Positions 51,125 to 61,221 are shown, counted from the first letter of the stretch. The stretch: 64,000 nucleotides of DNA from Peribacillus sp. FSL E2-0218 (GCF_037992945.1 NZ_CP150304.1:4602501-4666500), one strand, 5' to 3'. Notes: generated from the sequence alone by a model not told the origin. Numbers and translations: made by a program.

Positions 51125-51313
51125 GCATCCGATCACCTTTCTTAACAAGCTTCGATATTTCCCGGGCTATTCCCCTATATTCCGCCAGCCATCACTAGCT
51201 GTATTCTCTCATTTTTGACAAACCAGAAGGAAAAAACGGGTTCCACCCATAATCTTACATATACATGCCATTTCCCCTGGAAATGAACATGAATCGATTT
51301 ATGGAGGAATAAC

Positions 51314-52468
51314 ATGTTCAGAAAACATGAACCAAGATTTATCCTTTCCCTTTTATTCGTGCTTGCTTTCTTTATTCCCGTTCTTACCGGCGCCTCATCA
51401 TCCGCAGCGGCTGGAGCTGGCTCTTTGTCCTCTCCTTATTCCGTCGCCCAGGCCATTTCCAATCAAGACGGCGCAATCAAGACGGTCTCTGGGTATGTGG
51501 TGGGTCAGCCAACTTCTGCCAATGTAGTCATAACGAGCGGCTACCCAAACGATTATGCCTTGGCATTAGCTGACAGCCCTTCGGAAACAAACATGACCAA
51601 CATGGCGTATATTCAGGTTCCCGCCTCTTTTCGCCCTGAATTCGGATTAAAATCGAACCCTGCTTTAAAAGGGAAAAAAGTAACGATTACCGGTGTGCTT
51701 GGTGCATATTTCAGCCATCCAGGCATAAAGAATGTAACTGCGATACAATCAAGTGACGCTTCAGTTCCAGGGACACCAGGGGCGGGCTCATACTATGACA
51801 CTGCGATTGGAAAAACAGGTTCTGCGCTAAAGAGTGCACTTCATGAAATCATCGATGACCATGATGAAATATCGTACGATAATGTATGGGGCGCTTTACG
51901 GGAAACCGATGAGGATCCGAATAACCCCTATAATGTCATTCTTCTATATACAGGCCGTTCTCAAGGAAAGACGGTGAATGGATCTGGCGTCAATGATTGG
52001 AATCGTGAGCATGTTTGGGCAAAATCACATGGAAACTTCGGGACCACTTTAGGACCAGGCACCGATTTACATCATCTTCGCCCAGCTGATGTTTCGGTCA
52101 ACAGTACCAGAAACAACCTTGATTTCGATAATGGCGGTTCCGAACACTCGGAAGCGAAAGGGAACTATTATGACTCGGATTCATGGGAGCCGCGCGATAG
52201 CGTCAAGGGCGACGTTGCCAGAATGCTATTTTATATGGCGGTCCGTTATGAGGGGGATGGCGGGGAAATAGATTTGGAGCTGAATAATCAAGTGAACAAT
52301 GGCACTGCCCCCTATCATGGGAAATTGTCCGTCCTGCTGCAATGGAATGCACAGGATCCAGTGGATGCCTTCGAGCGGAACAGAAATGAGGTCATTTATA
52401 ATAAATATCAGCATAATCGAAACCCATTCATCGATCATCCGGAATGGGCCTCCGCCATCTGGCAATAA
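51314..52468 (+). CDS. Secreted endonuclease I-family nuclease with DUF6359-like domain
   Basis: A 384-residue exported nuclease. It has a signal peptide (about 1-33), an OB-like beta domain (about 38-145; YSVAQAISNQDGAIKTVSGY to VTITGVLGAYFSH), then an EndA/NucM-type beta-beta-alpha-metal domain (about 160-384) with NREHVWAKSHG and TDLHHLRPAD as catalytic and metal motifs. B. subtilis Bsn/YurI lacks such a long N-terminal domain. It probably degrades extracellular DNA/RNA for nutrients. TGGAGG precedes the ATG. Confidence 0.88.
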   Translation: MFRKHEPRFILSLLFVLAFFIPVLTGASSSAAAGAGSLSSPYSVAQAISNQDGAIKTVSGYVVGQPTSANVVITSGYPNDYALALADSPSETNMTNMAYIQVPASFRPEFGLKSNPALKGKKVTITGVLGAYFSHPGIKNVTAIQSSDASVPGTPGAGSYYDTAIGKTGSALKSALHEIIDDHDEISYDNVWGALRETDEDPNNPYNVILLYTGRSQGKTVNGSGVNDWNREHVWAKSHGNFGTTLGPGTDLHHLRPADVSVNSTRNNLDFDNGGSEHSEAKGNYYDSDSWEPRDSVKGDVARMLFYMAVRYEGDGGEIDLELNNQVNNGTAPYHGKLSVLLQWNAQDPVDAFERNRNEVIYNKYQHNRNPFIDHPEWASAIWQ

Positions 52469-52475
52469 TCATGTT

Positions 52476-52512
52476 AAAGGGCTGTTCCTTGAAAATGGGA
52501 CAGCCCTTTCCA
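52476..52512 (+). terminator. Terminator of the endonuclease gene
   Basis: AAAGGGCTGTTCC / GGGACAGCCCTTT with an 8-nt loop; the T-tract is short. Confidence 0.75.
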
Positions 52513-52624
52513 CTTACGAAGTCTTAATTTTTAGAAAAATCACATATTTTAACTTTGTTTAAATAACAATATAATTGGATATTAATAAATTTACATGACG
52601 AATAATAAACTAGATTGCTTAAAT

Positions 52625-52638
52625 GGTAAGCGTTTTCA
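52625..52638. promoter_or_regulatory. cre-like site upstream of the amino acid permease gene
   Basis: GGTAAGCGTTTTCA fits the CcpA site at 13 of 14 positions (only the first base differs), in a 270-bp AT-rich region before the permease. Confidence 0.5.
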
Positions 52639-52783
52639 TTTTTTTCTTTACAATCTATCTATTAAAATATATTATTTAGTTGTAATATTATGTGAAAAAT
52701 CAATAAATAATACGTAAGCGGCTCTACTAGTGATAAAATGCTAGATAGGAAGATGAAACTCCAACATAGAAAAGGGGAAAACT

Positions 52784-54151
52784 ATGCAAAACTCCAAAGA
52801 ATCTCAATTGCACAGAGGATTGGAAGAAAGACATATCGCATTAATGTCTCTTGGTGCAGCCATTGGTGTCGGTCTATTTCTAGGCTCGGCATCAGCAATT
52901 AAATTGGCCGGTCCTGCCATAATCATTTCCTATGCCATTGGCGGCCTCATGATCTATCTTATCATGCGGGCACTGGGAGAAATGGCGATAAAAAATCCGG
53001 TCGCAGGCTCTTTTAGCCGCTATGCGAGCGAATTTGTCGGACCTCTTGCCGGCTATATCACCGGTTGGAACTATTGGTTCGTTTGGATAGCCACCTGTAT
53101 GGCTGAAATTACGGCGGTCGGGATTTACATGCAATTCTGGTTCCCTGGAACCCCGCAGTGGGCATGGGCTTTAGCCGCTCTAGCCATCATGACGACCATC
53201 AACTTTCTTGCTGTAAAGGCATACGGTGAATTGGAGTTTTGGTTCGCCCTCGTTAAAATCGTTACGATCATCCTTATGATCGTTCTTGGCTTTGGAATGA
53301 TCATCTTCGGATTGGGGAACGGCGGAATCGCGGTTGGATTCGGCAATCTTGTGGAACACGGAGGATTTTTCCCTAATGGCATTTCCGGTGTCATGCTCTC
53401 TTTCCAAATGGTCATGTTCGCGTACTTGGGAATTGAAATGCTCGGTGTAACCGCCGGTGAAGTCAAAAATCCTGAAAAATCTTTAAAAAGAGCCATCGAT
53501 ACGGTCTTTTATCGTATTTTACTTTTTTACGTCCTAGCTCTTACGGTCATTCTATCGATCACTCCGTGGGATCAAATGAATGGTAAAGACAGTCCATTCG
53601 TGATGATGTTCGACAAAATCGGCATACCGGGTGCAGCAGGAATCATTCAGTTCGTCGTTCTGACTGCGGCCCTATCATCCTGTAACAGCGGTATCTTCAG
53701 TACCGGGAGAATGTTGTTCAACCTGGCGCAGCAAGGTGAATCACCTAAAAGCTTCGAGCGTACGACAAAATCGGGCGTTCCTGGCGTGGCCATTATCGTT
53801 TCGGCTGTCGTGCTTCTTTTCGGTGTCTACCTGAATTACATGGAAGCGGATAAGGTTTTCAGTTACGTTACAAGTGTCGCTACATTCGGTGCACTTTGGA
53901 CATGGGGAACCATACTTATCACGCAAATCATCTCAAGGCGGAAAATGAGTCCGGGGGAAAAACAAGGCTTATCCTATAAGATGCCCCTTTTCCCATTCAC
54001 TTCTTATTTAACGCTTGCTTTCTTGGTATTCGTAATGGTTATACTCGGCTTTTCGGCAGATACAAGAATCGCCCTGATCGTCGGTCCGATTTGGATCATA
54101 CTGCTGGTAGTCTTGTATTATGTGACAGGCTTGCATAAACGAAAAAGATAA
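52784..54151 (+). CDS. APC-family amino acid permease (AAT group)
   Basis: A 455-residue, 12-helix proton/amino-acid symporter. Diagnostic segments are LEERHIALMSLGAAIGVGLF, RALGEMAIKNPVAGSF and YLGIEMLGVTAGEVKNPEKS. The sequence is closest in pattern to alanine/proline/aromatic permeases (AapA, ProY) rather than LysP. The substrate is not certain. GAAAAGGGG lies before the ATG. A cre-like site upstream suggests carbon control. Confidence 0.88.
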   Translation: MQNSKESQLHRGLEERHIALMSLGAAIGVGLFLGSASAIKLAGPAIIISYAIGGLMIYLIMRALGEMAIKNPVAGSFSRYASEFVGPLAGYITGWNYWFVWIATCMAEITAVGIYMQFWFPGTPQWAWALAALAIMTTINFLAVKAYGELEFWFALVKIVTIILMIVLGFGMIIFGLGNGGIAVGFGNLVEHGGFFPNGISGVMLSFQMVMFAYLGIEMLGVTAGEVKNPEKSLKRAIDTVFYRILLFYVLALTVILSITPWDQMNGKDSPFVMMFDKIGIPGAAGIIQFVVLTAALSSCNSGIFSTGRMLFNLAQQGESPKSFERTTKSGVPGVAIIVSAVVLLFGVYLNYMEADKVFSYVTSVATFGALWTWGTILITQIISRRKMSPGEKQGLSYKMPLFPFTSYLTLAFLVFVMVILGFSADTRIALIVGPIWIILLVVLYYVTGLHKRKR

Positions 54152-54157
54152 AGAAAG

Positions 54158-54196
54158 GGAGAGTGCCCTATCAAGTTTGGGCACTCTCTTTTTTTT
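54158..54196. terminator. Terminator between the permease and the DUF4349 gene
   Basis: AGAGAGTGCCC / GGGCACTCTCT followed by eight T residues. Confidence 0.9.
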
Positions 54197-54200
54197 ACGC

Positions 54201-55067
54201 TTATTTTTCCCTTCTTCTTCTCATCACCCAGTGGACCAACAGACCCGCCATCCCTAAAATAACGAGGATCGGCAAGTTTCCGATGATAAATACGATGATT
54301 CCTGAACCGGCTTTAAGCAAAAGATTCGCACTTGTTGCAAGCTGTTTCTTCGTTCGCTCCCAAGTATTCAATTCCGCTTTATCAATGCCCGGTACAATGA
54401 TGCCATCCTGTGCGAGCGTAATCGTGACCGTTGAATAGGACGTTTGGTTTTCCAAATATTTCATTTGCCCGGTCAGCTGCTCCATTTCTTCTTGAACCGC
54501 GGCAAGATCAGTGGATATTTTCAGCAGATCTTCCGTCTTTTCGGCTTCCTGCATGAAAGCGAGCAGCCGTTCCTCGACAGTCTTCTTTGACTTCAGTCTT
54601 GCTTTTAGATCCACATATTGCTCCGTTACATCCTGGCCGGTCACATTTCTTCCGACCACTTTCGAAGCTTCCCCTTCGCTAACGGCAAGAAAATCCTGAA
54701 AACGGGCTTCCGGCACTCGTACCGTTATCGTTCCCTCCATCTTTTCTTCATTTTCCCGGTACACATTGGACTCGACGACATAGCCTCCGTATTCCTCCGC
54801 CATCTCCTCTATCCTCTGCTGTACCTTTTCCAGGTCCTTTACCTTCCATTCAAGCTGAGCTTGATGGATGACCTTCCTCTCGGCCGTGATATCTTCTTGT
54901 TTCGCCACTTCTTCTTTCGGCTCCTTATCGCCGGAAAAGGAAGCATCCATTTTACTACTCGCCTTATCATCTCCCGATTCGGACACTGAATTATCACCTT
55001 CATTGTTGCTGCATGCCGCAAGCAAAAGGAACAAGCTGAATATAAGCATCATTTTTTTCCGGTTCAT
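54201..55067 (-). CDS. DUF4349 lipoprotein
   Basis: A 288-residue lipoprotein. The signal peptide ends in the lipobox LLAAC (about residues 15-19). A charged linker is followed by the DUF4349 domain (about 60-235), with EYGGYVVESNVY, TITVRVPEARFQDFL and a coiled coil (about 160-205). One C-terminal membrane helix (about 250-275) ends in RRRREK. The domain is common in Firmicute surface proteins of unknown role. ATG 55067 is spaced 7 nt from AGGAGG; the ATG two codons earlier is too close. Confidence 0.88.
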   Translation of the reverse strand: MNRKKMMLIFSLFLLLAACSNNEGDNSVSESGDDKASSKMDASFSGDKEPKEEVAKQEDITAERKVIHQAQLEWKVKDLEKVQQRIEEMAEEYGGYVVESNVYRENEEKMEGTITVRVPEARFQDFLAVSEGEASKVVGRNVTGQDVTEQYVDLKARLKSKKTVEERLLAFMQEAEKTEDLLKISTDLAAVQEEMEQLTGQMKYLENQTSYSTVTITLAQDGIIVPGIDKAELNTWERTKKQLATSANLLLKAGSGIIVFIIGNLPILVILGMAGLLVHWVMRRRREK

Positions 55068-55183
55068 CGTCATTCCTCCTTTTCTTACTAGTACCGACGA
55101 GAATGATGGAAAAAAGTTACACTGCTTGCAGAGCTGTTTTTGCCTGAACCAAAAAACGGCGCCTTCGAGCTTTCCCAACACAA

Positions 55184-55228
55184 AAAAAGAGGGCGTCCAA
55201 CGTATGCCGGAACGCTCCCCCTTTCTTC
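55184..55228 (-). terminator. Terminator of the yfkN-like gene
   Basis: GAGCGTTCC / GGACGCCCTC-type stem followed by TTTTTTTG on the minus strand. Confidence 0.7.
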
Positions 55229-55229
55229 A

Positions 55230-58200
55230 TTACTTATTGATATTCGTAATTCTGTGCTCGATCTCCGCTTTGATTTTTCCGCCTTTGAACGTTTCTTTCA
55301 CATAGTTAACGAAGGCTTCTAGATCAGCGTGTCCAAATACACGTTCTTTTCCTTTCAGGACGGTATAGTTATCGCCGCCGCTTGCCATGAAGTCATTGAC
55401 GGTCACTGTGTAGGTTTCGTCATCCTTGATCGGGGTGCCGTCCGCCTTCTTCAATAATGTGACACGCTCCGTGACCGGCTTACTGAAGTCAGCTGTATAG
55501 CTCAATCCTGAAATTTGCAGCGTTTTCGGAGCTCCTTCCACGATCCATTGCTGTTGAAGCAACGTTTTCACTTCCGCTCCTGTAAGCTCAAGCTTAACCA
55601 AGACATTGCCGAACGGCTGGATTTTCGCTAAATCAGAAAAAGTGACTTCACCCTTCGGAATGTCCGCACGAATTCCGCCTGGATTCATGAAAGCGAAATC
55701 GGAATTCAAATCGGCCTTCATTGAATCGGCGATTAAATTTCCAAGTGCCGTTTCCTCTGTGTAGGCATTGGTTCTTAAGATCTTCTCTTCCGTTGTCCCA
55801 AGCGGTGCTTTCAGCTCTGGGAACATATCCAAATAATCATTGATGAATTTTGTCGTCCCTGCATCAGCCGTGATGCCATCTTGTGTGACGGTCACGATTT
55901 CAGCGGACTTTTTGACAATATCCTTTGTCGCTGGATCGATTTCCAAATCGACATCTTCGAAAGCCGTCCCATAGGAATAAGCTTGGACAATCAATTTATT
56001 ATCGACATAGTTGTTGACCTTGGCATGGTTATCACCGGCTAAGATCACATCGACTTCATCATCAACGGCTTTAGCTAGTTCAGCCACTTCACCTGTGATG
56101 ACTCCGTCTTTTTCAGTGCCTGGGTCATGCGAGATGATGACGATCGATTTGACGCCTTTTTCCTTCAATTCAGCAACCGCCTTATTCACGGCAGGTGCCT
56201 GTTCGATGAATTCCACATTCTTAATGCCATCGGGGCTGACTTTCTGAGGTGTCGCATTCGTGACCACTCCGATGAAGCCAATATCAATTCCGCCGACCTT
56301 TTTTATGACATAAGGATCCAAAATGGGCTTTTTTGTATCCTTATATACAACATTGGCAACCACATATGGAAAATTCAATTTATCAAACACGACATCGGAG
56401 GTAGGTGACTTGCCGCCATTGATCTGGGCCATCAAGGTTTCCACCCCTTTATCGAACTCATGATTCCCGACGGTGCCGACATCGAATTTCATATCATTCA
56501 AAAATTGAAGCGTCGGTTTATCCTGGACCAAAGAAGATACCGGGGAACTTGCCCCGACTGCATCGCCTGCCGATAGTAAAAGAGTATTCGCAGGGTTTTC
56601 CGCTTTACGCTGCTTCAGGTGCGCTGCCAAATAATCCGCACGCCCTTGCTTGATGCCGCCAAAATCGGAGGTCATATCGAGTTGGCCGTGAAAATCATTA
56701 ATACCGAGCAATTGCACTTTGACATTTTCTTTTCCTAGATTGAATTTGTAAATGCCGAAGCCTTTATCGTCCTTTTTCCCTGTATAAGAGATCGGGCTGT
56801 TTTCATTTAAATATTCCGCACCCTTTGGCGATGATGGGAAAGTCACATTCACCTTGCCGGAAATCGGGGCAATCGACCAGTTATTATCAGCGGTTGGATT
56901 GATTTCACCCTCTTGCGTGATGTAATCCATCAAGATTTGGCGATTTTCGTCCGCAGAATCGACTACATACTCGCTTCCCTTCACTCCTGGGAAGTTACCC
57001 CCGCCTGAAGCGCGGTAGTTATTCGTCACGACGATGAAATCCTGGTTCGGATCGATTGGTTCACCGTTATATTTCAACTCGGCAATCCTGCTTGAATCCG
57101 ACACCTTCGTTCCTTTTTCATCATAGCGCGGAGCCTTGGTGACATCGATTTGATAGGTTACTCCGTCGATGACGTCAAAATTATAGACGGCAAACTTTCC
57201 ATTGAGCAATTCCTGCTCCTCAGTTTTGGCAGGATCGATCGTATTATATTTCCCTGCCGACATCTCAAGCCATTCCTTAACGACGGAACCTTTGATTTTG
57301 ATAGCCTTTAACGTATTGTCATATAAATATAAATCACCGGCGCTGCGAATGGTCAGACCGCCTTGTTTGATATCCGTGAATTCCTCGACTCCATTGCGTC
57401 CCGCTTTAAAAGGAGCCCCTACAGAAAGGATCGGAAGGTCTTTGTATTCTGGACGGTTGTTTTTGATGTATTTCTCTACATACCATTTCTGGGCGCTTGT
57501 CACGACTTGTACGGAAGGATCATCCTGTACAAGGGCGAAGTAGCTATGGATCGGTGCTGTAGTCGTTCCAATCGGTGTATTGACATACTTGATCGTACCT
57601 TCGTGATCCTTTTTGACCGCTTTGACGACAGCCGGATCTTCAGCCGCTTTTTTCCCTGTCACTTTGTCGTTGATCGCGCGTGTTGATGAATCCGAATGAA
57701 CGACTTTCCATTTTCCTTTGATATTCTGGATATCCAGGTCGATGATGCCCAGATTACTGCCGCCATATCCCGCTTGAACGGCCGGCACCCCATTTATGGT
57801 CCCTTTTTTATTATCGACACCTTTGAGGACCTTGCCTTGGCCATCCTTAAATAGACTGTCTAACGACGCTTCATCTTGTGCCGGAAAGACTTTATGTGTA
57901 TGGGAGAACGTGATTGCATCGATACCGGAAACCTTGCTTAATGAATAGATGACATCCTCGGTATTCTTGGTGTCGCCATTGAATCCGGAGTGTGTAAGCG
58001 CCACGATCACATCCGCACCCTTTTTCTTCATTTCAGGAATATACTTGTTCGCAGTCGCGATGATTTCTTTCGTAATGACCTTGCCTTCAAGATTCGCTTT
58101 ATCCCAATCCATGATTTGCGGCGGAGCGAATCCGATATAGCCTATCTTTACCGCTTTTTCATTCCCATTGATATCCTTTACCTTCTTGGTGACGATTTTA

Positions 58201-59045
58201 TAAGGCGTATATTTATTTTTATCATTTTTCGGATCTTTGTCTTTATCTTTTTTATAGATATTCGCATTGACATAAGGGAAGTTTGCATCGTTGATGGCTT
58301 CGTCCAAATAAGATAAACCATAATTGAATTCGTGATTGCCGAATGTGGCCATATCATAATCAAGCAGGTTCATCGCTTTATAGACAGGGTGGACCTCGCC
58401 CTTTTTCAGTGGTGCTATCTTCGCTTTATACGTACCTAGCGGCGTGCCTTGAATAAGGTCGCCATTATCCACCAACACACTATTCTTCACTTCTTTTCGT
58501 GCTTGCTTGATCAAGGTCGCCGTGCGGGCAAAGCCGACCGATTCCGATGCGGCATCTTTGTAATAATCATAGCCCATCAGGTTCGTGTGTATATCGGTCG
58601 TTTCCATGATCCTCAATTCGAATGGTGCATCTGAAACGGAGGTTGCCAGACTGTTTCCGAAGTTGCTCGTATTGCCGTTATACTTGGAAACCACCGATAC
58701 CTTGACCCAATCACCCGATTGGTACGAGTTGAAGTATGCAGAGAATTTTTGGGCCGATTTAATATCCGTCTCAATGGCTGACTGTGAAACGACCTTCGTC
58801 CCATGCATCAGCTGGAAGACAACGCTTTCATTTCCTTTGTTGCCTTTTTTCGGGGTGACGGTTACAGTCGCCTTGGTCCCTTTTGCGTAACTAACGGCAG
58901 GAGCCGATATGACGAATGGTTTGGCCGCCGGCTTTTTGGATGCCTCTTTGGCCGATGTCTCCCCCGGCACGGCAAATGGAGCCGTAATCAAACTTACAGC
59001 AAGCATAGGGGCGAGCATTTTTTTAACTTGAATCTTGAACGACAT
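55230..59045 (-). CDS. yfkN: Secreted bifunctional 2',3'-cyclic nucleotide phosphodiesterase/5'-nucleotidase
   Basis: A 1271-residue export protein. It has a signal peptide (about 1-31), a beta-rich region (45-140), then two calcineurin-like phosphatase plus 5'-nucleotidase C domain sets. The first opens with METTDIHTNLMG (147-158) and GNHEFNYGLSYLD. The second opens with LLGINDFHGQLD (about 775) and has GNHEFDKGVETL. The order matches B. subtilis YfkN, which hydrolyses extracellular nucleotides. The B. subtilis sorting signal is missing: the protein ends at HRITNINK with no LPxTG and no terminal helix. It probably supplies phosphate and nucleosides. Confidence 0.92.
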   Translation of the reverse strand: MSFKIQVKKMLAPMLAVSLITAPFAVPGETSAKEASKKPAAKPFVISAPAVSYAKGTKATVTVTPKKGNKGNESVVFQLMHGTKVVSQSAIETDIKSAQKFSAYFNSYQSGDWVKVSVVSKYNGNTSNFGNSLATSVSDAPFELRIMETTDIHTNLMGYDYYKDAASESVGFARTATLIKQARKEVKNSVLVDNGDLIQGTPLGTYKAKIAPLKKGEVHPVYKAMNLLDYDMATFGNHEFNYGLSYLDEAINDANFPYVNANIYKKDKDKDPKNDKNKYTPYKIVTKKVKDINGNEKAVKIGYIGFAPPQIMDWDKANLEGKVITKEIIATANKYIPEMKKKGADVIVALTHSGFNGDTKNTEDVIYSLSKVSGIDAITFSHTHKVFPAQDEASLDSLFKDGQGKVLKGVDNKKGTINGVPAVQAGYGGSNLGIIDLDIQNIKGKWKVVHSDSSTRAINDKVTGKKAAEDPAVVKAVKKDHEGTIKYVNTPIGTTTAPIHSYFALVQDDPSVQVVTSAQKWYVEKYIKNNRPEYKDLPILSVGAPFKAGRNGVEEFTDIKQGGLTIRSAGDLYLYDNTLKAIKIKGSVVKEWLEMSAGKYNTIDPAKTEEQELLNGKFAVYNFDVIDGVTYQIDVTKAPRYDEKGTKVSDSSRIAELKYNGEPIDPNQDFIVVTNNYRASGGGNFPGVKGSEYVVDSADENRQILMDYITQEGEINPTADNNWSIAPISGKVNVTFPSSPKGAEYLNENSPISYTGKKDDKGFGIYKFNLGKENVKVQLLGINDFHGQLDMTSDFGGIKQGRADYLAAHLKQRKAENPANTLLLSAGDAVGASSPVSSLVQDKPTLQFLNDMKFDVGTVGNHEFDKGVETLMAQINGGKSPTSDVVFDKLNFPYVVANVVYKDTKKPILDPYVIKKVGGIDIGFIGVVTNATPQKVSPDGIKNVEFIEQAPAVNKAVAELKEKGVKSIVIISHDPGTEKDGVITGEVAELAKAVDDEVDVILAGDNHAKVNNYVDNKLIVQAYSYGTAFEDVDLEIDPATKDIVKKSAEIVTVTQDGITADAGTTKFINDYLDMFPELKAPLGTTEEKILRTNAYTEETALGNLIADSMKADLNSDFAFMNPGGIRADIPKGEVTFSDLAKIQPFGNVLVKLELTGAEVKTLLQQQWIVEGAPKTLQISGLSYTADFSKPVTERVTLLKKADGTPIKDDETYTVTVNDFMASGGDNYTVLKGKERVFGHADLEAFVNYVKETFKGGKIKAEIEHRITNINK

Positions 59046-59318
59046 ACTTCACAACCCTTCTAGTTTTGTAAAATGCTAGAATAATATACCATGATTTTGT
59101 CGAAAAAACGTCACATTTTGCGGTAATATTTAGAATCTTGGATAATTGGTACTATTTATCTATTTATTTTCACATTTTTGGCACCTTTTACCGGTATTTT
59201 TTGCCAGAATCCATGAATTACTTGGGGAAAAAGTCGCTTCAATATGGGCGAACCAAGCGACAAATAGCTTTTCAAGCATAATTTGACCAGATTGCCATTC
59301 GAGTCTTGCAACCTCAAA
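59046..59318. other. Intergenic region upstream of the yfkN-like gene
   Basis: No ORF of note. The promoter for the nucleotidase must lie here, but I see no clear SigA pair or PhoP repeats. Confidence 0.5.
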
Positions 59319-59348
59319 AAAACCGCAGGAAAATTACTCCTGCAGCCT
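59319..59348 (-). terminator. Terminator of the DinB gene
   Basis: GCAGGA / TCCTGC followed by GGTTTTTTT on the minus strand. Confidence 0.85.
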
Positions 59349-59353
59349 GACAC

Positions 59354-59824
59354 TCAATGAACCTGCAAATGCCGCTCGATCAAGCTTGCGGATACCGGCT
59401 CGATCCCCAGCTCCCTCGACCAGATGGACAACTGTCCGATATGGTGGATTTCATGCGCTATCAGATGGTTCAATATTCTGTTCTTATCATATAGCCGGCC
59501 GCCCATCCAAGCTGGTTCAATCATTTCATGCCCATCATCGAATGAAGGAGATTTCAAATAACCTATCACTTCATGGTGGTAACGCTTGGATAATTCCTCC
59601 ACTTTTTCGATGGTAGTATAAGCATCCAGGTTTATTTCGACATCCGCCTTCCCCTGTATAGCCCGGATCCAGCTGCATTCGACATCGATAATATGGGCCA
59701 GCGTCCGTAAAATGGTGCCCACCCCTCCCGTTCGCTGCCGGTTAAGTTCCTCATTCGCCAAGGGCCGGCACCATTCGATCCACTCATTTCGCACCTGCCA
59801 GTTATACGTGAATAATGTCAGCAT
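59354..59824 (-). CDS. DinB-family protein
   Basis: A 156-residue four-helix-bundle protein of the DinB/YfiT superfamily. A metal-binding histidine triad is visible: the His in RTLAHIIDVE and the HxxxH in IAHEIHHIGQLS. Such proteins include thiol transferases (bacillithiol S-transferases). The start is ATG 59824 with GGGGGAG upstream. Its start lies just after the GNAT stop, so translation is probably coupled. Confidence 0.85.
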   Translation of the reverse strand: MLTLFTYNWQVRNEWIEWCRPLANEELNRQRTGGVGTILRTLAHIIDVECSWIRAIQGKADVEINLDAYTTIEKVEELSKRYHHEVIGYLKSPSFDDGHEMIEPAWMGGRLYDKNRILNHLIAHEIHHIGQLSIWSRELGIEPVSASLIERHLQVH

Positions 59825-59839
59825 TCCACTCCCCCTCAT

Positions 59840-60664
59840 TCACTTCAGCCCTTCGTATCGGTAATAATCCTGGCGTTGAATCGTCTTGAATCCGCAAGAT
59901 TCATAGAGTTTCAACGCATGATCATTCGTTGCCTCGACCTCGAGGAAAATATCATATCCGAGCTGGGATTGTTCGGCCACAAGCTTTTTCAATACCTTTC
60001 TGCCAAGTCCCCTTCCCTGATATTCCGGCAGGATGGAGAATCCATAAATCCAGGCTTCACCGCCTGAGTGATCAACACGGATCTTACCGACCGCCCGGCC
60101 ATCCTTTTCAATCATCATCGTTTTCAACGTATCCTCGTAGAGAATGCGCTGATAATAATCCCGTGCCTCTTTTTCCGTAAAATGAAAGCAGTGGATATCC
60201 AGCAGGATTTCCGTTTCTTCATCGTTTCTCCGGGAAGGGCGAATGACGACATCTTCATATTCACCCAGCTCCATTTGGGCCCATTTCATTTGATATTCGG
60301 AAAAAGCAAGCTGACATGGCACCTGTGCCAAAAAACCTTTTCCGGAAGGTGATTGGGCGGGTGAATTCAAGATGATCAACTTATTTTCCCGCTTCATTGC
60401 ACTTCCTATGGCCTCTTCCATCATATTTGTGAAGATTCCCTGCCTCCGGAACTCCGGATGCACCATCCCGCACATCTCGATTTTGTTCCCAAAATCATAA
60501 AGGCCAAGAAAACCTACCAGGTTCGAGCCAACATAATGAAAAAAATCATTTTGATGAACACCATTACGACTGCGAAGAGTTTCCCAGTTCAGCTTTAATG
60601 TGAACTCACTCCTTTCACATTCCTCTTGGAGAATTCGAATATCTTCCAGCTGTTTTTCTTTCAA
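59840..60664 (-). CDS. GNAT-family N-acetyltransferase
   Basis: A protein of about 274 residues with two GNAT-like halves. The C-terminal half has a clear acetyl-CoA loop, LPEYQGRGLGRKVLKKL, and the end NDHALKLYESCGF. The N-terminal half has HPEFRRQGIFTNMMEEA. Substrate unknown. The start is ambiguous: TTG 60664 has GGGGTGA 5 nt upstream, while GTG 60673 lies inside that site. It is the first gene of a pair with DinB. Confidence 0.85.
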   Translation of the reverse strand: MKEKQLEDIRILQEECERSEFTLKLNWETLRSRNGVHQNDFFHYVGSNLVGFLGLYDFGNKIEMCGMVHPEFRRQGIFTNMMEEAIGSAMKRENKLIILNSPAQSPSGKGFLAQVPCQLAFSEYQMKWAQMELGEYEDVVIRPSRRNDEETEILLDIHCFHFTEKEARDYYQRILYEDTLKTMMIEKDGRAVGKIRVDHSGGEAWIYGFSILPEYQGRGLGRKVLKKLVAEQSQLGYDIFLEVEATNDHALKLYESCGFKTIQRQDYYRYEGLK

Positions 60665-61059
60665 GATTGTCACCCCTTTTCCATACTATCAGTTTATTAC
60701 AAAAAATAAGAAAAACAGCACCCCTTTATGGGATGCCGCAAAGTTTTTGTAAGTTTTTTGAAAATGTTGTTTTTTTAAAAGTATTTTCACTTTAATTCAT
60801 AAAACTAAAATCGTACAAGAGGAGGATTTCACATCTAATTCCATGGACGGATGAATTATTGTAGTAAAATGATTCCATTTGAGGATTATTTTTTACCTAT
60901 TTTATGTTATATTCCAAATAATGGTTGAGTTTTTTTATTTGACTATATAAGGAGGGATATTGAGACACATTAGACCCATTTCTTTATACCCGAATTCCGG
61001 ATTCCCTTTCACAAGAACCCGAAACTCGGTTTTACCACCTAGCACATGACGTCCTGAGG
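60665..61059. other. Intergenic region between the GNAT and YvrJ genes
   Basis: AT-rich, about 395 bp, without a supported ORF. It includes an AGGAGGATT at about 60823 and an AGGAGGGATATTGAG at about 60951, but neither leads to a start codon with a real frame. Confidence 0.5.
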
Positions 61060-61221
61060 TTATCGTTTCGTTTTATGAGCGGACTTTTTTAAGTTCTCTA
61101 CGTCCGTTGTCAGTTCTTTTAATTGTTTACCGAAGCGGAAGAGCAAAAACATAGAAACGACGAATGGATAGCCAAATTCGCTAACTAATGACACCCACAC
61201 AGTAGCATCCTCAATCATCAT
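61060..61221 (-). CDS. yvrJ: YvrJ-family small membrane protein
   Basis: A 53-residue peptide with one hydrophobic helix (WVSLVSEFGYPFVVSMFLLF, about residues 9-28) followed by a charged helix (GKQLKELTTDVENLKK). The pattern is that of the YvrJ family. In B. subtilis yvrJ neighbours sigO-rsoA; here it lies next to and divergent from the same pair. The start is ATG 61221 or 61218 after GGGGTGA. Function unknown. Confidence 0.85.
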   Translation of the reverse strand: MMIEDATVWVSLVSEFGYPFVVSMFLLFRFGKQLKELTTDVENLKKSAHKTKR

